A stretch of 64,000 nucleotides of DNA, taken from the NCBI RefSeq assembly GCF_014191255.1, contig NZ_JACHWH010000001.1:1054001-1118000 (forward strand). Reading direction: 5' to 3'. The stretch's first letter is position 1, and every line of letters starts with the position of its first letter. The notes below the pieces were generated by a model. It saw nothing but the letters and a program-made list of their open reading frames with translations. It was not told the DNA's origin and searched no databases. The position numbers and the translations under genes are program-made. This DNA comes from Amycolatopsis bartoniae (GTDB lineage: Bacteria > Actinomycetota > Actinomycetes > Mycobacteriales > Pseudonocardiaceae). Shown here piece after piece: positions 17,711-29,312 of the stretch.

Positions 17711-18283
17711 TCACGTCGCCCGGCGAGGCCGCCCCAGCAACCGCCGGCCCACTTCCACCAGGTGGGCACGCAGGGTGTCGTCAGGAAGAGCCGCGAACTG
17801 CGGCGCCCCGCCGGTCAGCGCGATGCCCACGATGGCCGCGTGCGCCGCGATCGCGCGGGACTCGTCCGCCTCCGGGCCCGCGAACAGCTCCAGCATCCGC
17901 CCCCCGTAGATGTCCGACCACGAGTCCGCCAGCGCGCGCGTCACGCCGGGATCCCGTGCGAACAACGCCACCAGCGCCCGGTGTCGCACCACGACGTCGA
18001 CGAAACCCGTCAGCAGGTGGTCGATCTGCGCGCCCCGCCGGCGCAGCCGCGAAGCCTCCTCGACGACCAGCTCCAGCTCGCGCAGCCCCGGTTCGGCCAC
18101 GGCGCCCGCGATCTCGTCCTTCGTCTTGAAGTGGTAGTACACCGCCGCCTTCGTGACCCCCAGCGCGTCCGCGATCATCTGCAGCGACGTGCCCTCCACG
18201 CCGTGCTCGGTGAACAGCTGCAACGCGGTGGCGAGCAGGCGCGTCCTCGTGTCTTCCCGGCCGCTCGCCGTCGCGGCTGTCAT
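17711..18283 (-). CDS. TetR-family repressor of the adjacent MMPL exporter (inferred)
   Basis: 190 residues. The helix-turn-helix is TRLLATALQLFTEHGVEGTSL, then ADALGVTKAAVYYHFKTKDEI; the C-terminus is a typical ligand-binding domain. The ATG at 18283 has a GGGAGGG ribosome-binding site at about 5 nt, so the longer upstream frame is rejected. It is divergent from the MMPL exporter, and three matching palindromes lie between them, the usual layout of a TetR-controlled efflux gene. Confidence 0.9.
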   Translation of the reverse strand: MTAATASGREDTRTRLLATALQLFTEHGVEGTSLQMIADALGVTKAAVYYHFKTKDEIAGAVAEPGLRELELVVEEASRLRRRGAQIDHLLTGFVDVVVRHRALVALFARDPGVTRALADSWSDIYGGRMLELFAGPEADESRAIAAHAAIVGIALTGGAPQFAALPDDTLRAHLVEVGRRLLGRPRRAT

Positions 18284-18347
18284 CGCACCCTCCCCGTGAA
18301 CAGGCCGAGGGTACGTGCCACCACGAGCTCCGGCAACCTCCAGGGCG

Positions 18348-18410
18348 CTAGCCGTGCGGCTAGTCACACACTAGCCGATCGGCTTGGACGGCCCCTTGCC
18401 GATCGGCTAG
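18348..18410. promoter_or_regulatory. Three related 16-bp palindromic operators between tetR and MMPL gene
   Basis: Sites at 18348-18363, 18371-18386 and 18395-18410 all follow CTAGCCG-NN-CGGCTAG. The first is perfect in both arms; the second and third each have one altered outer half (CTTG for CTAG). Start-to-start distances are 23 and 24 bp, about two helical turns. Site 3 covers the likely MMPL promoter (TTGGAC 18384-18389, 18 nt, TAGCGT 18408-18413). Confidence 0.8.
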
Positions 18411-18450
18411 CGTCGATGTCACCCGATCGACTGAGAGGAAAGGCGCGCTC

Positions 18451-20583
18451 GTGGCCACTGCGCTCTACCGGCTGGCTCGGTTCTCGTTCCGCCGCCGCAG
18501 GCTCGTCACCGCGGTCTGGGCCGCGGTGCTGATCGTGCTCGGCCTGGGGGCGCTGACCCTGTCCGGCCAGCTCACGAACTCCGTGACCATCCCCGGCACC
18601 GAGTCGCAGCGGGCGATCGACCACCTCAAGGAGCGCTTCCCGCAGGCATCCGTCGGCGGCGCCACCGCCCGCGTGGCGATCGAGGCACCGGCCGGTCAGA
18701 AGCTCACCGATCCGGTGAACCAGCCGACCGTCGAACAGCTCGTCAACGCGCTCAAGACCGCACCGAAAGCGCGCACGGTCAGCGACCCGTTCCAGACGAA
18801 GATGGTCTCGCCGGACGGCCGCGTCGCGCTCGTGCAGATCAGCTACGGCGTCCAGGCGTCCGAGCTGACCGAGAGCGATCGCGAGGCCGTCCAGGCGCCC
18901 GCCGAACCGGCCCGGCACGCCGGGCTGACCGTCGAGTTCGGCGGCGACGCGATCGAGGGCATGCCCGAAACCGGTGCCACGGAAGGACTCGGCGTCGTGG
19001 TCGCCGCGATCGTGCTGACCGTGACATTCGGCTCACTGCTCGCCGCGGGGCTGCCGCTGCTCACCGCGTTGCTCGGCGTCGGCGTCGGCATGGCGGGCCT
19101 CTTCACCGTCTCCGGCTTCACCGAGCTGAACTCCAACACCCCGATCCTCGCGCTGATGCTCGGCCTCGCCGTCGGAATCGACTACGCGCTGTTCATCGTC
19201 TCCCGCTACCGCCACGAACTGGGCCAGGGCCACGATCCCGAACAGGCCGCGGCCCGCAGCGTCGGCACCGCCGGTTCGGCCGTCGTGTTCGCCGGGCTCA
19301 CCGTGATCATCGCGCTGGTCGGGCTCACCGTCGTCGGCATCCCGTTCCTCGGCCAGATGGGGGTCGCGGCCGCCGCGACCGTCGCCGTCGCCGTGCTGAT
19401 CGCGTTGACGCTGCTGCCCGCCATCCTCGGTTTCGCCGGCCGCAAGGTGCTCGGCAGACGACGCGAGCAGACCCGCACCACGAACGGCGAACGCTGGGCC
19501 CGCTTCGTCGCGAGGCACCGCGTGCCCGTGCTGGTCATCGCCGTCCTCGGCCTGCTCGTCGTCGCGATCCCGGCGCTGAGCATGCAGCTCGGCCTGCCGA
19601 ACGACGCGACCGCCGCGCCGGATTCGACGCAGCGCAAGGCGTACGACATCGTCTCGTCGGGCTTCGGTCCCGGCGTGAACGGCCCGCTCATCGTGGTCGT
19701 CTCCGACGCGACTCCGCAGAACACCACGGAGGCCGCGGACCGCATCTCGCGGCTCGGCGACGTCGCCGCCGTGACGCAGCCGCAGTTCAACGCGCAGCAC
19801 GACACCGCGATGTTCACCGTCATCCCGAAGAGCGGCCCGAGCAGCGAGCAGACCGAGAAGCTCGTCGGCGACATCCGGAACCAGGCCGGGCACACCGAAC
19901 TCGCCGTCACCGGGCAGACCGCGCTGCAGATCGACGTGTCCGAGAAGCTCGCCGGCGCGATGCTGCCCTACCTCGCGCTCATCGTCGGGCTCGCGTTCCT
20001 GTTGCTGATGCTGGTGTTCCGCTCGCTCGTGGTGCCGCTCAAGGCCACGCTCGGCTTCCTCGGCTCGGTGGTCGCCACGTTCGGCGCCGTCGTCGCGGTG
20101 TTCCAGTGGGGCTGGCTCGACGACCTGCTCGGGGTGAAGTCGACCGCGCCGATCATGAGCATGCTGCCGATCCTGCTGATCGGCGTGTTGTTCGGTCTCG
20201 CCATGGACTACCAGGTGTTCCTCGTGACGCGGATGCGCGAGGAGTACGTGCACGGCACCGAGGCGCAGGAGGCCACGATCACCGGCTTCCGGCACGGTTC
20301 GCGCGTCGTCGTGGCGGCCGCGCTGATCATGATCAGCGTGTTCGCCGGGTTCGTGCTCGCGGACACCACGCTGATCCAGTCCATCGGTTTCGCGCTCGCG
20401 TTCGGCGTGCTGGTGGACGCGTTCGTGGTGCGGATGACGCTCGTGCCCGCGGTGATGTCGCTGCTGGGCGCGAAGGCGTGGTGGCTGCCGCGCTGGCTCG
20501 ACCGCGTGCTGCCGAACGTCGACGTGGAGGGCGAAAGCCTCACCAAGCAGCTCGACGAGCGCGAGCCCGCGAACGTCGGGTAA
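18451..20583 (+). CDS. MMPL/RND-family exporter
   Basis: 710-residue transporter of the MMPL (mycobacterial membrane protein large-like) type with about 12 membrane helices in two six-helix halves. Each half has one helix, a periplasmic domain of about 130-140 residues, then five helices. GLAVGIDYALFIVSRYRHEL and GLAMDYQVFLVTRMREEY are the paired signature segments carrying proton-relay Asp residues. These proteins export lipids or drugs. TetR control suggests an inducible drug or lipid exporter; the cargo is unknown. GTG start with a GAGGAAAGG ribosome-binding site. Confidence 0.93.
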   Translation: MATALYRLARFSFRRRRLVTAVWAAVLIVLGLGALTLSGQLTNSVTIPGTESQRAIDHLKERFPQASVGGATARVAIEAPAGQKLTDPVNQPTVEQLVNALKTAPKARTVSDPFQTKMVSPDGRVALVQISYGVQASELTESDREAVQAPAEPARHAGLTVEFGGDAIEGMPETGATEGLGVVVAAIVLTVTFGSLLAAGLPLLTALLGVGVGMAGLFTVSGFTELNSNTPILALMLGLAVGIDYALFIVSRYRHELGQGHDPEQAAARSVGTAGSAVVFAGLTVIIALVGLTVVGIPFLGQMGVAAAATVAVAVLIALTLLPAILGFAGRKVLGRRREQTRTTNGERWARFVARHRVPVLVIAVLGLLVVAIPALSMQLGLPNDATAAPDSTQRKAYDIVSSGFGPGVNGPLIVVVSDATPQNTTEAADRISRLGDVAAVTQPQFNAQHDTAMFTVIPKSGPSSEQTEKLVGDIRNQAGHTELAVTGQTALQIDVSEKLAGAMLPYLALIVGLAFLLLMLVFRSLVVPLKATLGFLGSVVATFGAVVAVFQWGWLDDLLGVKSTAPIMSMLPILLIGVLFGLAMDYQVFLVTRMREEYVHGTEAQEATITGFRHGSRVVVAAALIMISVFAGFVLADTTLIQSIGFALAFGVLVDAFVVRMTLVPAVMSLLGAKAWWLPRWLDRVLPNVDVEGESLTKQLDEREPANVG

Positions 20584-20625
20584 GCGCTTTCCCGAAGTGG
20601 TCCATACCTTGTTGCCCGCTCACCC

Positions 20626-20654
20626 TTGACGTTTGTTGGACCCGGCAACATACT
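20626..20654 (+). promoter_or_regulatory. Sigma70-type promoter of the GH64 gene
   Basis: TTGACG (20626-20631), a 17-nt spacer and CATACT (20649-20654), about 130 nt before the secreted glucanase gene. The leader between promoter and start contains no clear riboswitch. Confidence 0.65.
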
Positions 20655-20784
20655 GGGACCGCGCTGCCGAGCGAGGCCGGGACGGCCGCCCTCCCGAACC
20701 CGGAAGCGTTGCCGCATCAGGAAAATCGATCCGGCGCGCCCGCCCGGTCCCCCAGGGTGCCGTCGCGCCTTCCGGAGGTGAACG

Positions 20785-21708
20785 ATGCTGTTCGCACGAC
20801 GCCTGATCCCGGTCCTGCTGGCCCTCGGGCTGGCCGCTCTCCCCGTCACCACGGCGCAGGCCGCGCCCGCCACCGGCGAGCCGCCCGCGTCGTTCTGGGG
20901 CGACACGAGCACGATCCCCGCCGCCCAGAACGTCCTGACGGTCAAGGTCGAGAACCACACGAACGGCCAGTACCCCGACAGCCAGGTGTACTGGAGCTTC
21001 AACGGCCAGACGGCCTCGATCGCGCAGCAGCCCTACATCGACATGCCCGCCAACTCCGCCGGGCGCATGTACTTCTATCTCGGCTCGCCGAACGGGCAGT
21101 ACTACGACTTCATCGAGTTCACCGTCGGCGCGGCGCAGATCAACGTCAACACCACCCGCGTCGACCGGTTCGGCCTCAAGCTCGCGCTGCTCGTGCACGG
21201 GCACGACGGTTCCGAGCGCGTGGTCGGCGAGAACTACGCGACATTCTCCGAGAGCAGGGACGCGACGTTCCAGCGGTTCCAGAACTCGGTGCCCACGGAG
21301 TTCAAGCAGCTGGCGACCGTCAACGCGCCCTACGGCATCCCGTCGCCGGGCAACGCCCCCGCGTTCCAGCCCGGTGGGCAGTACGCGAACTACTTCTCCA
21401 GCTACGCCGCATCCGTCGGCGACAGCAACGACTCGACCGCGCAGATCTTCGGCTGCGGCGGCACCCTGTCGGCCAACCCGCAGCTGTGCGCGGGGATCAA
21501 CCGGCACGTCGCGCAGCTGCCGACGGCGGACCAGTCCAACCCGGCGAACTTCTACCAGACCGCGCCGGCGAACTACTACTCGCAGTTCTGGCACCAGAAC
21601 GCCATCGACGGGAAGGCGTACGGCTTCCCGTACGACGACTACGCCGAGCAGTCCTCGTTCATCTCGGTGAACAACCCGCAGTACATGCTCGTCGCAGTCG
21701 GCTGGTGA
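20785..21708 (+). CDS. Secreted GH64-type beta-1,3-glucanase
   Basis: 307 residues with a Sec signal peptide (hydrophobic LIPVLLALGLAALPV, cleavage likely after AQA). The body matches glycoside hydrolase family 64/thaumatin-like glucanases: SSYAASVGDS, FYQTAPANYYSQFWHQNAI, KAYGFPYDDYAEQSS and a C-terminal YMLVAVGW. Family members cut beta-1,3-glucan into pentasaccharides and attack fungal walls. No carbohydrate-binding module is attached. Monocistronic, with its own promoter and a shared hairpin terminator. Confidence 0.88.
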   Translation: MLFARRLIPVLLALGLAALPVTTAQAAPATGEPPASFWGDTSTIPAAQNVLTVKVENHTNGQYPDSQVYWSFNGQTASIAQQPYIDMPANSAGRMYFYLGSPNGQYYDFIEFTVGAAQINVNTTRVDRFGLKLALLVHGHDGSERVVGENYATFSESRDATFQRFQNSVPTEFKQLATVNAPYGIPSPGNAPAFQPGGQYANYFSSYAASVGDSNDSTAQIFGCGGTLSANPQLCAGINRHVAQLPTADQSNPANFYQTAPANYYSQFWHQNAIDGKAYGFPYDDYAEQSSFISVNNPQYMLVAVGW

Positions 21709-21714
21709 GGCCGG

Positions 21715-21749
21715 GCCGGTGCGGCCGTGCCCCTCGCGGCCGCACCGGC
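21715..21749. terminator. Bidirectional hairpin terminator
   Basis: Perfect 13-bp stem GCCGGTGCGGCCG / CGGCCGCACCGGC with a 9-nt loop between two convergent genes. There is no clear U-tract, as is common in high-GC actinobacteria. Confidence 0.7.
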
Positions 21750-21751
21750 GT

Positions 21752-21906
21752 TCAGCCGACGAACCAGGCGATCGCGCCGCCGAGCGCGAGCAGCGTGGCG
21801 ACGAGCAGGAGCCCGGCCAGCACCTTCGAGTTCTTCCACGTGCTGTACACGCCGCCCGCGAGGAAACCGGCCAGCGCCAGCAACAGGATTCCGACGATCT
21901 CCTTGC

Positions 21907-21910
<4 letters not shown>
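21752..21910 (-). CDS. Small membrane protein downstream of hisB (52 aa)
   Basis: The GTG overlaps the hisB stop by 4 nt. The 52 residues begin [19 protein letters not shown] and contain two hydrophobic helices separated by YSTWKNSK. It is part of the hisDCB operon by coupling. Function unknown; it is too short for most gene callers. Confidence 0.65.
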
Positions 21911-24919
<3,009 letters not shown>

Positions 24920-24967
24920 GGGTCTAGGGTACGGAGGGGGAAGCCGTCCACGACCAGGGAGGTAGCC

Positions 24968-25765
24968 GTGCTCCGGATCGCGCTGAGTCAGGTCACGTCC
25001 GGCGAGGACCCGGCCGGGAACCTCGAACTGATCCGCGGCGAAGTGGCCAGGGCCGCCGCCGAAGGGGCCCGGGTCGTGGTGTTCCCCGAAGCCGCCATGG
25101 TGCGCTTCGGCGTCAAGCTCGGCCCCCTCGCCGAACCGCTGGACGGGGCGTGGGCGAAGTCGGTGTCGGCGGTCGCGGACGAGCACGGCGTGCTGGTGGT
25201 CGCGGGCATGTTCACGCCGTCGGATGACGGGCGGGTGCGCAACACGCTGCTGGTCACCGGGCTGGGCAGGCACCTCGGCTACACGAAGATCCACCTCTAC
25301 GACGCGTTCGGCTTCCGCGAGTCCGACACCGTCGCGCCGGGTTCGGACGTCGTCACCACCACGGTCGACGACGTCACGCTCGGCCTCGCCACCTGCTACG
25401 ACGTCCGGTTCCCCGAGCTGTTCCGCCGCCTGGCCGACGAGGGTGCCGAGGCGATCGTGGTGCCGACGTCGTGGGGCAAGGGCGAGGGCAAGCGCGAGCA
25501 GTGGGACGTGCTGGTGCGCGCCCGCGCGCTCGACTCCGGCTGCTGGGTGCTGGGCTGCGGCCAGGCCGACCCGGCCGAAACGGGCACCGAGGTGAACCCC
25601 AAGGCCCCGACGGGCATCGGCTACTCGACGGTCGCCGACGGCTTCGGGCACGTCCGCGCGCAGGCCGGGCCCGGCCCCGAGCTGCTCGTCGTCGACGTCG
25701 ACCCCGAGGTCACCCGGAAAGCACGGGCTGCGACGGGTGCACTCGCGAACCGGCGCTTGAGCTAG
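24968..25765 (+). CDS. Carbon-nitrogen hydrolase (nitrilase superfamily)
   Basis: 265 residues with the full catalytic triad: Glu41 (VVFPEAAM), Lys107 ([10 protein letters not shown]) and Cys143 ([11 protein letters not shown]). The YDAFGFRES and VRFPELF segments point to the Nit1/Nit2-like omega-amidase or deaminated-glutathione amidase branch rather than true nitrilases. GTG start with a GGGAGG ribosome-binding site. The 3' end overlaps the convergent transporter gene by 56 nt. Confidence 0.9.
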   Translation: MLRIALSQVTSGEDPAGNLELIRGEVARAAAEGARVVVFPEAAMVRFGVKLGPLAEPLDGAWAKSVSAVADEHGVLVVAGMFTPSDDGRVRNTLLVTGLGRHLGYTKIHLYDAFGFRESDTVAPGSDVVTTTVDDVTLGLATCYDVRFPELFRRLADEGAEAIVVPTSWGKGEGKREQWDVLVRARALDSGCWVLGCGQADPAETGTEVNPKAPTGIGYSTVADGFGHVRAQAGPGPELLVVDVDPEVTRKARAATGALANRRLS

Positions 25766-26621
25766 GCGAAACCGCCTGGCTGCGGCGGGACAGCAGCCAG
25801 ATCCCCGCCACGATGACGGCCGCCGCGAGGATCTCCCCTGTCAGCACGCCCGCGCCGGCAGCCGCCGACTCGCCGAGCCAGCCGATGCCCACGGCCACGC
25901 CCACCAGCGGGTCGCTCGTCGTGATCACCGCGAGCGCGGGCGCGATCATCCGCCCCTGCTGGAAGGTGTTCTGCGACAGCAGGAACCCCACCGGCCCGAC
26001 GAGGCACACGACGTAGAGCGCCCAGTGCGTGAACGGCACGGACCACCCCTCCCGCAGCTGCCCGGCGACCACCTTCAGCAGCCCGGCCGTCACGCCGTAG
26101 AGCACGCCCGTCGCGAGCGCCAGCCCGAGCACCCGCCCCGGCCCCCGCAGCACCCACGACAGGCCGAGCCCGGTCAGCGCGAGCAGCCCCAGCACCAGGG
26201 CGAGCGGCCCGGCGTCGTGCACCAGCTCGGCGGAACCCCCAGCCGGCCGGGCCAGCGCGAGGAACGCCGAGAGCCCCGCGACGCAGACGAAGGTGCCCAG
26301 CACCACCACCGGATCCGGCCGCCGCCCGCCCAGCCACGCGGCGAACACGCTCGCGAACGGCAACGCCGTCACCAGCAGCGGCTGCACCAGCAGCAACGGC
26401 CCGTACCCGAGCGCGAGCACCTGCAGCGCCAGTCCCCCGACCGTCGCCACGATCCCCACCAGCCACAGCGGACGGCGCCCCAGCGCGACCAGCAGCCCCG
26501 GGTTCAGCGTGCGGCTGCGCGGCACCTGGTGCGCGGCCTTCGCCTGCGCGGCCGACGCCAGCCCCATCAGCGCCGCCCCCGCCACCGCGGCGGGCACCGC
26601 CACGAGCAGTTCCACGCCCAT
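25710..26621 (-). CDS. DMT-family integral membrane protein
   Basis: 303 residues with nine or ten predicted membrane helices in two repeats ([43 protein letters not shown]). It resembles actinobacterial DMT-type transporters related to the gene at 10882-11694. The substrate is unknown. The C-terminal about 18 codons run into the convergent hydrolase gene. Confidence 0.82.
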   Translation of the reverse strand: MGVELLVAVPAAVAGAALMGLASAAQAKAAHQVPRSRTLNPGLLVALGRRPLWLVGIVATVGGLALQVLALGYGPLLLVQPLLVTALPFASVFAAWLGGRRPDPVVVLGTFVCVAGLSAFLALARPAGGSAELVHDAGPLALVLGLLALTGLGLSWVLRGPGRVLGLALATGVLYGVTAGLLKVVAGQLREGWSVPFTHWALYVVCLVGPVGFLLSQNTFQQGRMIAPALAVITTSDPLVGVAVGIGWLGESAAAGAGVLTGEILAAAVIVAGIWLLSRRSQAVSPSSSAGSRVHPSQPVLSG

Positions 26622-26737
26622 CCGCTCACCTCCCCTTCACGCCACCATCACACCGTGGGCACCGCCTTCCCCGCATCCGGAAATTCCCCGGAGCGTTACC
26701 GGAACCCGACCCTGATCTCACACGTCCAGGAGGTAGA

Positions 26738-26788
26738 TTGAGCCGCCTCACGAGCCCCGCCCCGTGCTCCCCCGCGCACAGACTGTGA
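26738..26788 (+). CDS. Possible 16-codon upstream ORF coupled to the next gene
   Basis: The AGGAGG at 26728-26733 is the best ribosome-binding site near here, but it serves a TTG at 26738, which opens a 16-codon frame (MSRLTSPAPCSPAHRL). Its TGA overlaps a GTG in the frame of the following membrane protein (GTGA). This parallels the micro-ORF before trpC. Coding status is uncertain. Confidence 0.35.
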   Translation: MSRLTSPAPCSPAHRL

Positions 26789-27447
26789 GTCCGATGCCCC
26801 ACCACGTGACGGTCCACCTCCCCGCCCTCGGCGCCCTCCTGCGCCAGGGCGCGAAGCACCTGCTCGAGTCGACGATCGTGCCGCTCGGCCTGTTCTACCT
26901 GCTGCTGACCCTCGTCGGCTTCGACGGCGGGCTGATCGCCGCGCTGTCCTGGTCGGTGCTCGCGCTCGCCCGGCGGGCCGTGCTGCGCCAGCCGGTCCCC
27001 GCCGTGCTCCTGCTGACCACCGGGCTGCTCGTCGGGCGCACGGTCCTCGGGCTGGTCACCGGCAGCGCGTTCCTCTACTTCCTGCAGCCGACGCTGCAGA
27101 ACTTCCTCATCGCGCTCGTGATGGTGGGCTCGCTGCCGTTCGGCCGCCCGTTCATCGCGAAGCTCGCCGACGACTTCTGCGCGTTCCCCGACGCGTTCAG
27201 CAAGCACCCGCGCGTGGAGCAGATGTTCCGTCGCCTGTCGCTGCTGTGGGCGCTGGTGTTCCTGACCAACGGCGTCACGACGCTGTGGATCCTCGCGCGG
27301 GAGAGCGTCGGCAACTTCCTGGTGGTCTCCACCGCGGGTTCGTGGAGCGTCATCGGCGCCGCGATCGTGGTGTCGCTGCTGTGGTTCCGCCGCGCCCTGC
27401 GGGGCGAGGGCATCGCGTTGCGCTGGGGCGCCGCGCCCGTCAGCTGA
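26785..27447 (+). CDS. VC0807-like multipass membrane protein
   Basis: About 220 residues with five or six membrane helices and a central loop FCAFPDAFSKHPRVEQMFRR followed by LLWALVFLTNGVTTLWIL. This pattern is seen in actinobacterial VC0807/DUF3159-type membrane proteins of unknown function. I choose the GTG at 26785 because it overlaps the stop of the upstream micro-ORF; the in-frame GTG at 26764 and ATG at 26794 are alternatives. The end overlaps the convergent response-regulator gene by 8 nt. Confidence 0.72.
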   Translation: MSPMPHHVTVHLPALGALLRQGAKHLLESTIVPLGLFYLLLTLVGFDGGLIAALSWSVLALARRAVLRQPVPAVLLLTTGLLVGRTVLGLVTGSAFLYFLQPTLQNFLIALVMVGSLPFGRPFIAKLADDFCAFPDAFSKHPRVEQMFRRLSLLWALVFLTNGVTTLWILARESVGNFLVVSTAGSWSVIGAAIVVSLLWFRRALRGEGIALRWGAAPVS

Positions 27448-28060
27448 TGCCCTCCTCGATGGCCAGCCGGGTCAGGTCCGGGCGGCGCCGGCGGCCCGTC
27501 TTGTCCCGGATGCGCTCCAGGTAGGAGCGGACGGTCCGGACGCTGATCGACATGGCCTCGGCGATGTCGCTGTCCCGTTCGCCCGCCGCGACGAGGGACA
27601 GCACCTGCCGCTCGCGGTCGGACAGCAGGCTCTTCACCCCGCGCGTCGAGTTCAGCAGGAACGACGCCAGCGCGGGAGAGACGTACGTGTTGCCCGCCGC
27701 GATCTCCCGCACCGCACGCAGGATGTCGGCGCCGTCGGCGTCCTTCGACAGGTACCCGCGCGCGCCCGCCGAGATGGCACCCAGCACCTCCTCCTGCCCC
27801 GCGTGCGCCGAGACGATGAGCACCTTGTGCCCCATCTCGACGACCTTCTGCACCGCGGCGGAGTCCGTGACGCCACGCAGCTTCAGGTCGAGCACCACCA
27901 CGGTGCCCGCGGGCTCGCGGGCCGCGGCGAACCGGGGCACGGAGTCGGCGACCGTGCCGAGCTCGATGTCCGCCGCCTCGGCCAGCACCCGCGCCACGGC
28001 GGACCGGTACAACGGATGGTCCTCGATCACGCTCACCCGGATCCGCGGCTGCTCGCTCAT
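27440..28060 (-). CDS. NarL/FixJ-type response regulator
   Basis: 206 residues. Receiver domain about 8-125 with acidic pair Glu13/Asp14, phosphoacceptor Asp58 (VVVLDLKLRG) and Lys106 (GYLSKDADG). The C-terminal LuxR helix-turn-helix (LLSDRERQVLSLVAAGERDS, then AEAMSISVRTVRSYLERI) covers about 145-205. No kinase is adjacent; a kinase of the matching NarX type is encoded 3.3 kb away at 31370-32680 on the same strand and may be its partner (inference). ATG with a GAGGCGGGG ribosome-binding site. Confidence 0.93.
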   Translation of the reverse strand: MSEQPRIRVSVIEDHPLYRSAVARVLAEAADIELGTVADSVPRFAAAREPAGTVVVLDLKLRGVTDSAAVQKVVEMGHKVLIVSAHAGQEEVLGAISAGARGYLSKDADGADILRAVREIAAGNTYVSPALASFLLNSTRGVKSLLSDRERQVLSLVAAGERDSDIAEAMSISVRTVRSYLERIRDKTGRRRRPDLTRLAIEEGIS

Positions 28061-28140
28061 CCCCGCCTCCTCGCCTCGTCCCCCGGGGGATACCCCGCCC
28101 GCGCCCGCGGATTCTTCCGCACCCGGACCCCCTGTGGCTA

Positions 28141-28156
28141 TTTCTACCGGCAGAAA
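28141..28156. promoter_or_regulatory. Short palindrome upstream of the EccE-like gene
   Basis: TTTCT-ACCGGC-AGAAA is a 16-bp inverted repeat between the divergent response-regulator and EccE-like genes. It is a candidate regulator site; no further evidence. Confidence 0.35.
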
Positions 28157-28207
28157 AAGTGACGGCCCCGTTTATTCTGTACCAGGAATCAAGGAGAGGC
28201 GTCGATC

Positions 28208-29227
28208 TTGACCACGGCCGGGGCACGGATTCCTACGTTCACGGGGGCGCACCGCGCGAGCGCCGCCCTGTCGCCGTACGTTCTGCCGATCCGCCCCGCC
28301 CAGGTCGCCGTGTGGGTGCTCGCGGCGGTCTGCTGCCTCGCGGACCAGTCCCCGGAAACCGAACTGCTGGCGGCGCTGGTGGTCGGGGCCACCTCGGTGC
28401 GTTTGGCCGGACGGCACTTCGCGGGCTGGGCACTGACGTGGGTGCGCTATCGGCTGCTGCGCCACGACGACCGCAGGCTGGGCACCGATCCCCTGCTCGT
28501 GCTCGCCCCGGACTTCCGGCTGCGCCAGCACCACGACCGCGCCGGCAACCGCTTCGGCGTCATCGGCTCCGGGAACGGCTGGACGGCGGTCCTGCGGCTG
28601 ACGACCGAGCCGGACGTGCGGTGGCTGAGCGGACTGCTGCGCCACGTCTGCGAGAACGAGGAGATTCCGCTGGCGGGGGCGCAGCTGGTCGCGCGGTCCG
28701 AACGCGGGCGGCGCGTGCACCTGGTCGCCCTGCGCTACCGCCCCGCCGACGCCCCGCTCGCGGCGCTGTCGCGCGGTCCCGGTGAGCTGGGCGAGCACCG
28801 GGCGCTCGTCCGCGCGGCGCTGAACCTGCTCGGCACGCTCGCCGAGGCAGGGTATCCCGCGACGATCCTGGAAGCGGGCGAGCTGGCCGCGGAACTGCGG
28901 GCAACCCTTGGCGTGCAAGGGGAACCGGCGGCCGTGTCGGACGGCTGGCGGGCGTGGTCCGCGGCGGGCACCACGCAGGCGTGCTTCACGCCGCGAGCCG
29001 ATCTTGAAAGCGCTTTCCACGCCGGCGCGCGCCAGGCCGCCTTCACCGTCGCGTCCTTCTCCCTCCGCCGCACCTCACGGGGCCGGCTGCGGGAGGACGT
29101 CGTGCTGCGGGTGGTCGAGCACCGCCGCGCGCCCCGGGCGGACGACTTGGACGTCGTGGCCGTGCCGCTGTACGGACGGCACGAGTCGGCCGTCCGGCGC
29201 ACCCTGCCGCTGGCCTGCGCGCGCTGA
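28208..29227 (+). CDS. EccE-like protein (type VII secretion EccE family, orphan)
   Basis: 339 residues. Two adjacent hydrophobic stretches near residues 27-66 (VAVWVLAAVCCLADQ; LLAALVVGATSVRLAG) are followed by a soluble domain with FGVIGSGNGWTAVLRL. This two-helix plus soluble-domain layout resembles the EccE component of type VII secretion systems. No eccB, eccC, eccD, mycosin or WXG100 genes are nearby, so it is an orphan and its role is uncertain. TTG start behind AAGGAGAGG. It is followed by a secreted trypsin-like protease gene. Confidence 0.55.
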   Translation: MTTAGARIPTFTGAHRASAALSPYVLPIRPAQVAVWVLAAVCCLADQSPETELLAALVVGATSVRLAGRHFAGWALTWVRYRLLRHDDRRLGTDPLLVLAPDFRLRQHHDRAGNRFGVIGSGNGWTAVLRLTTEPDVRWLSGLLRHVCENEEIPLAGAQLVARSERGRRVHLVALRYRPADAPLAALSRGPGELGEHRALVRAALNLLGTLAEAGYPATILEAGELAAELRATLGVQGEPAAVSDGWRAWSAAGTTQACFTPRADLESAFHAGARQAAFTVASFSLRRTSRGRLREDVVLRVVEHRRAPRADDLDVVAVPLYGRHESAVRRTLPLACAR

Positions 29228-29312
29228 CCGTTTTTTCCGACTTCCGTAGGTACCAGGGGAAGTTCTGGCGGAAATAGTTTCGAGAGGTTCTTCCCCTTCC
29301 CCGGAGGTTCCC

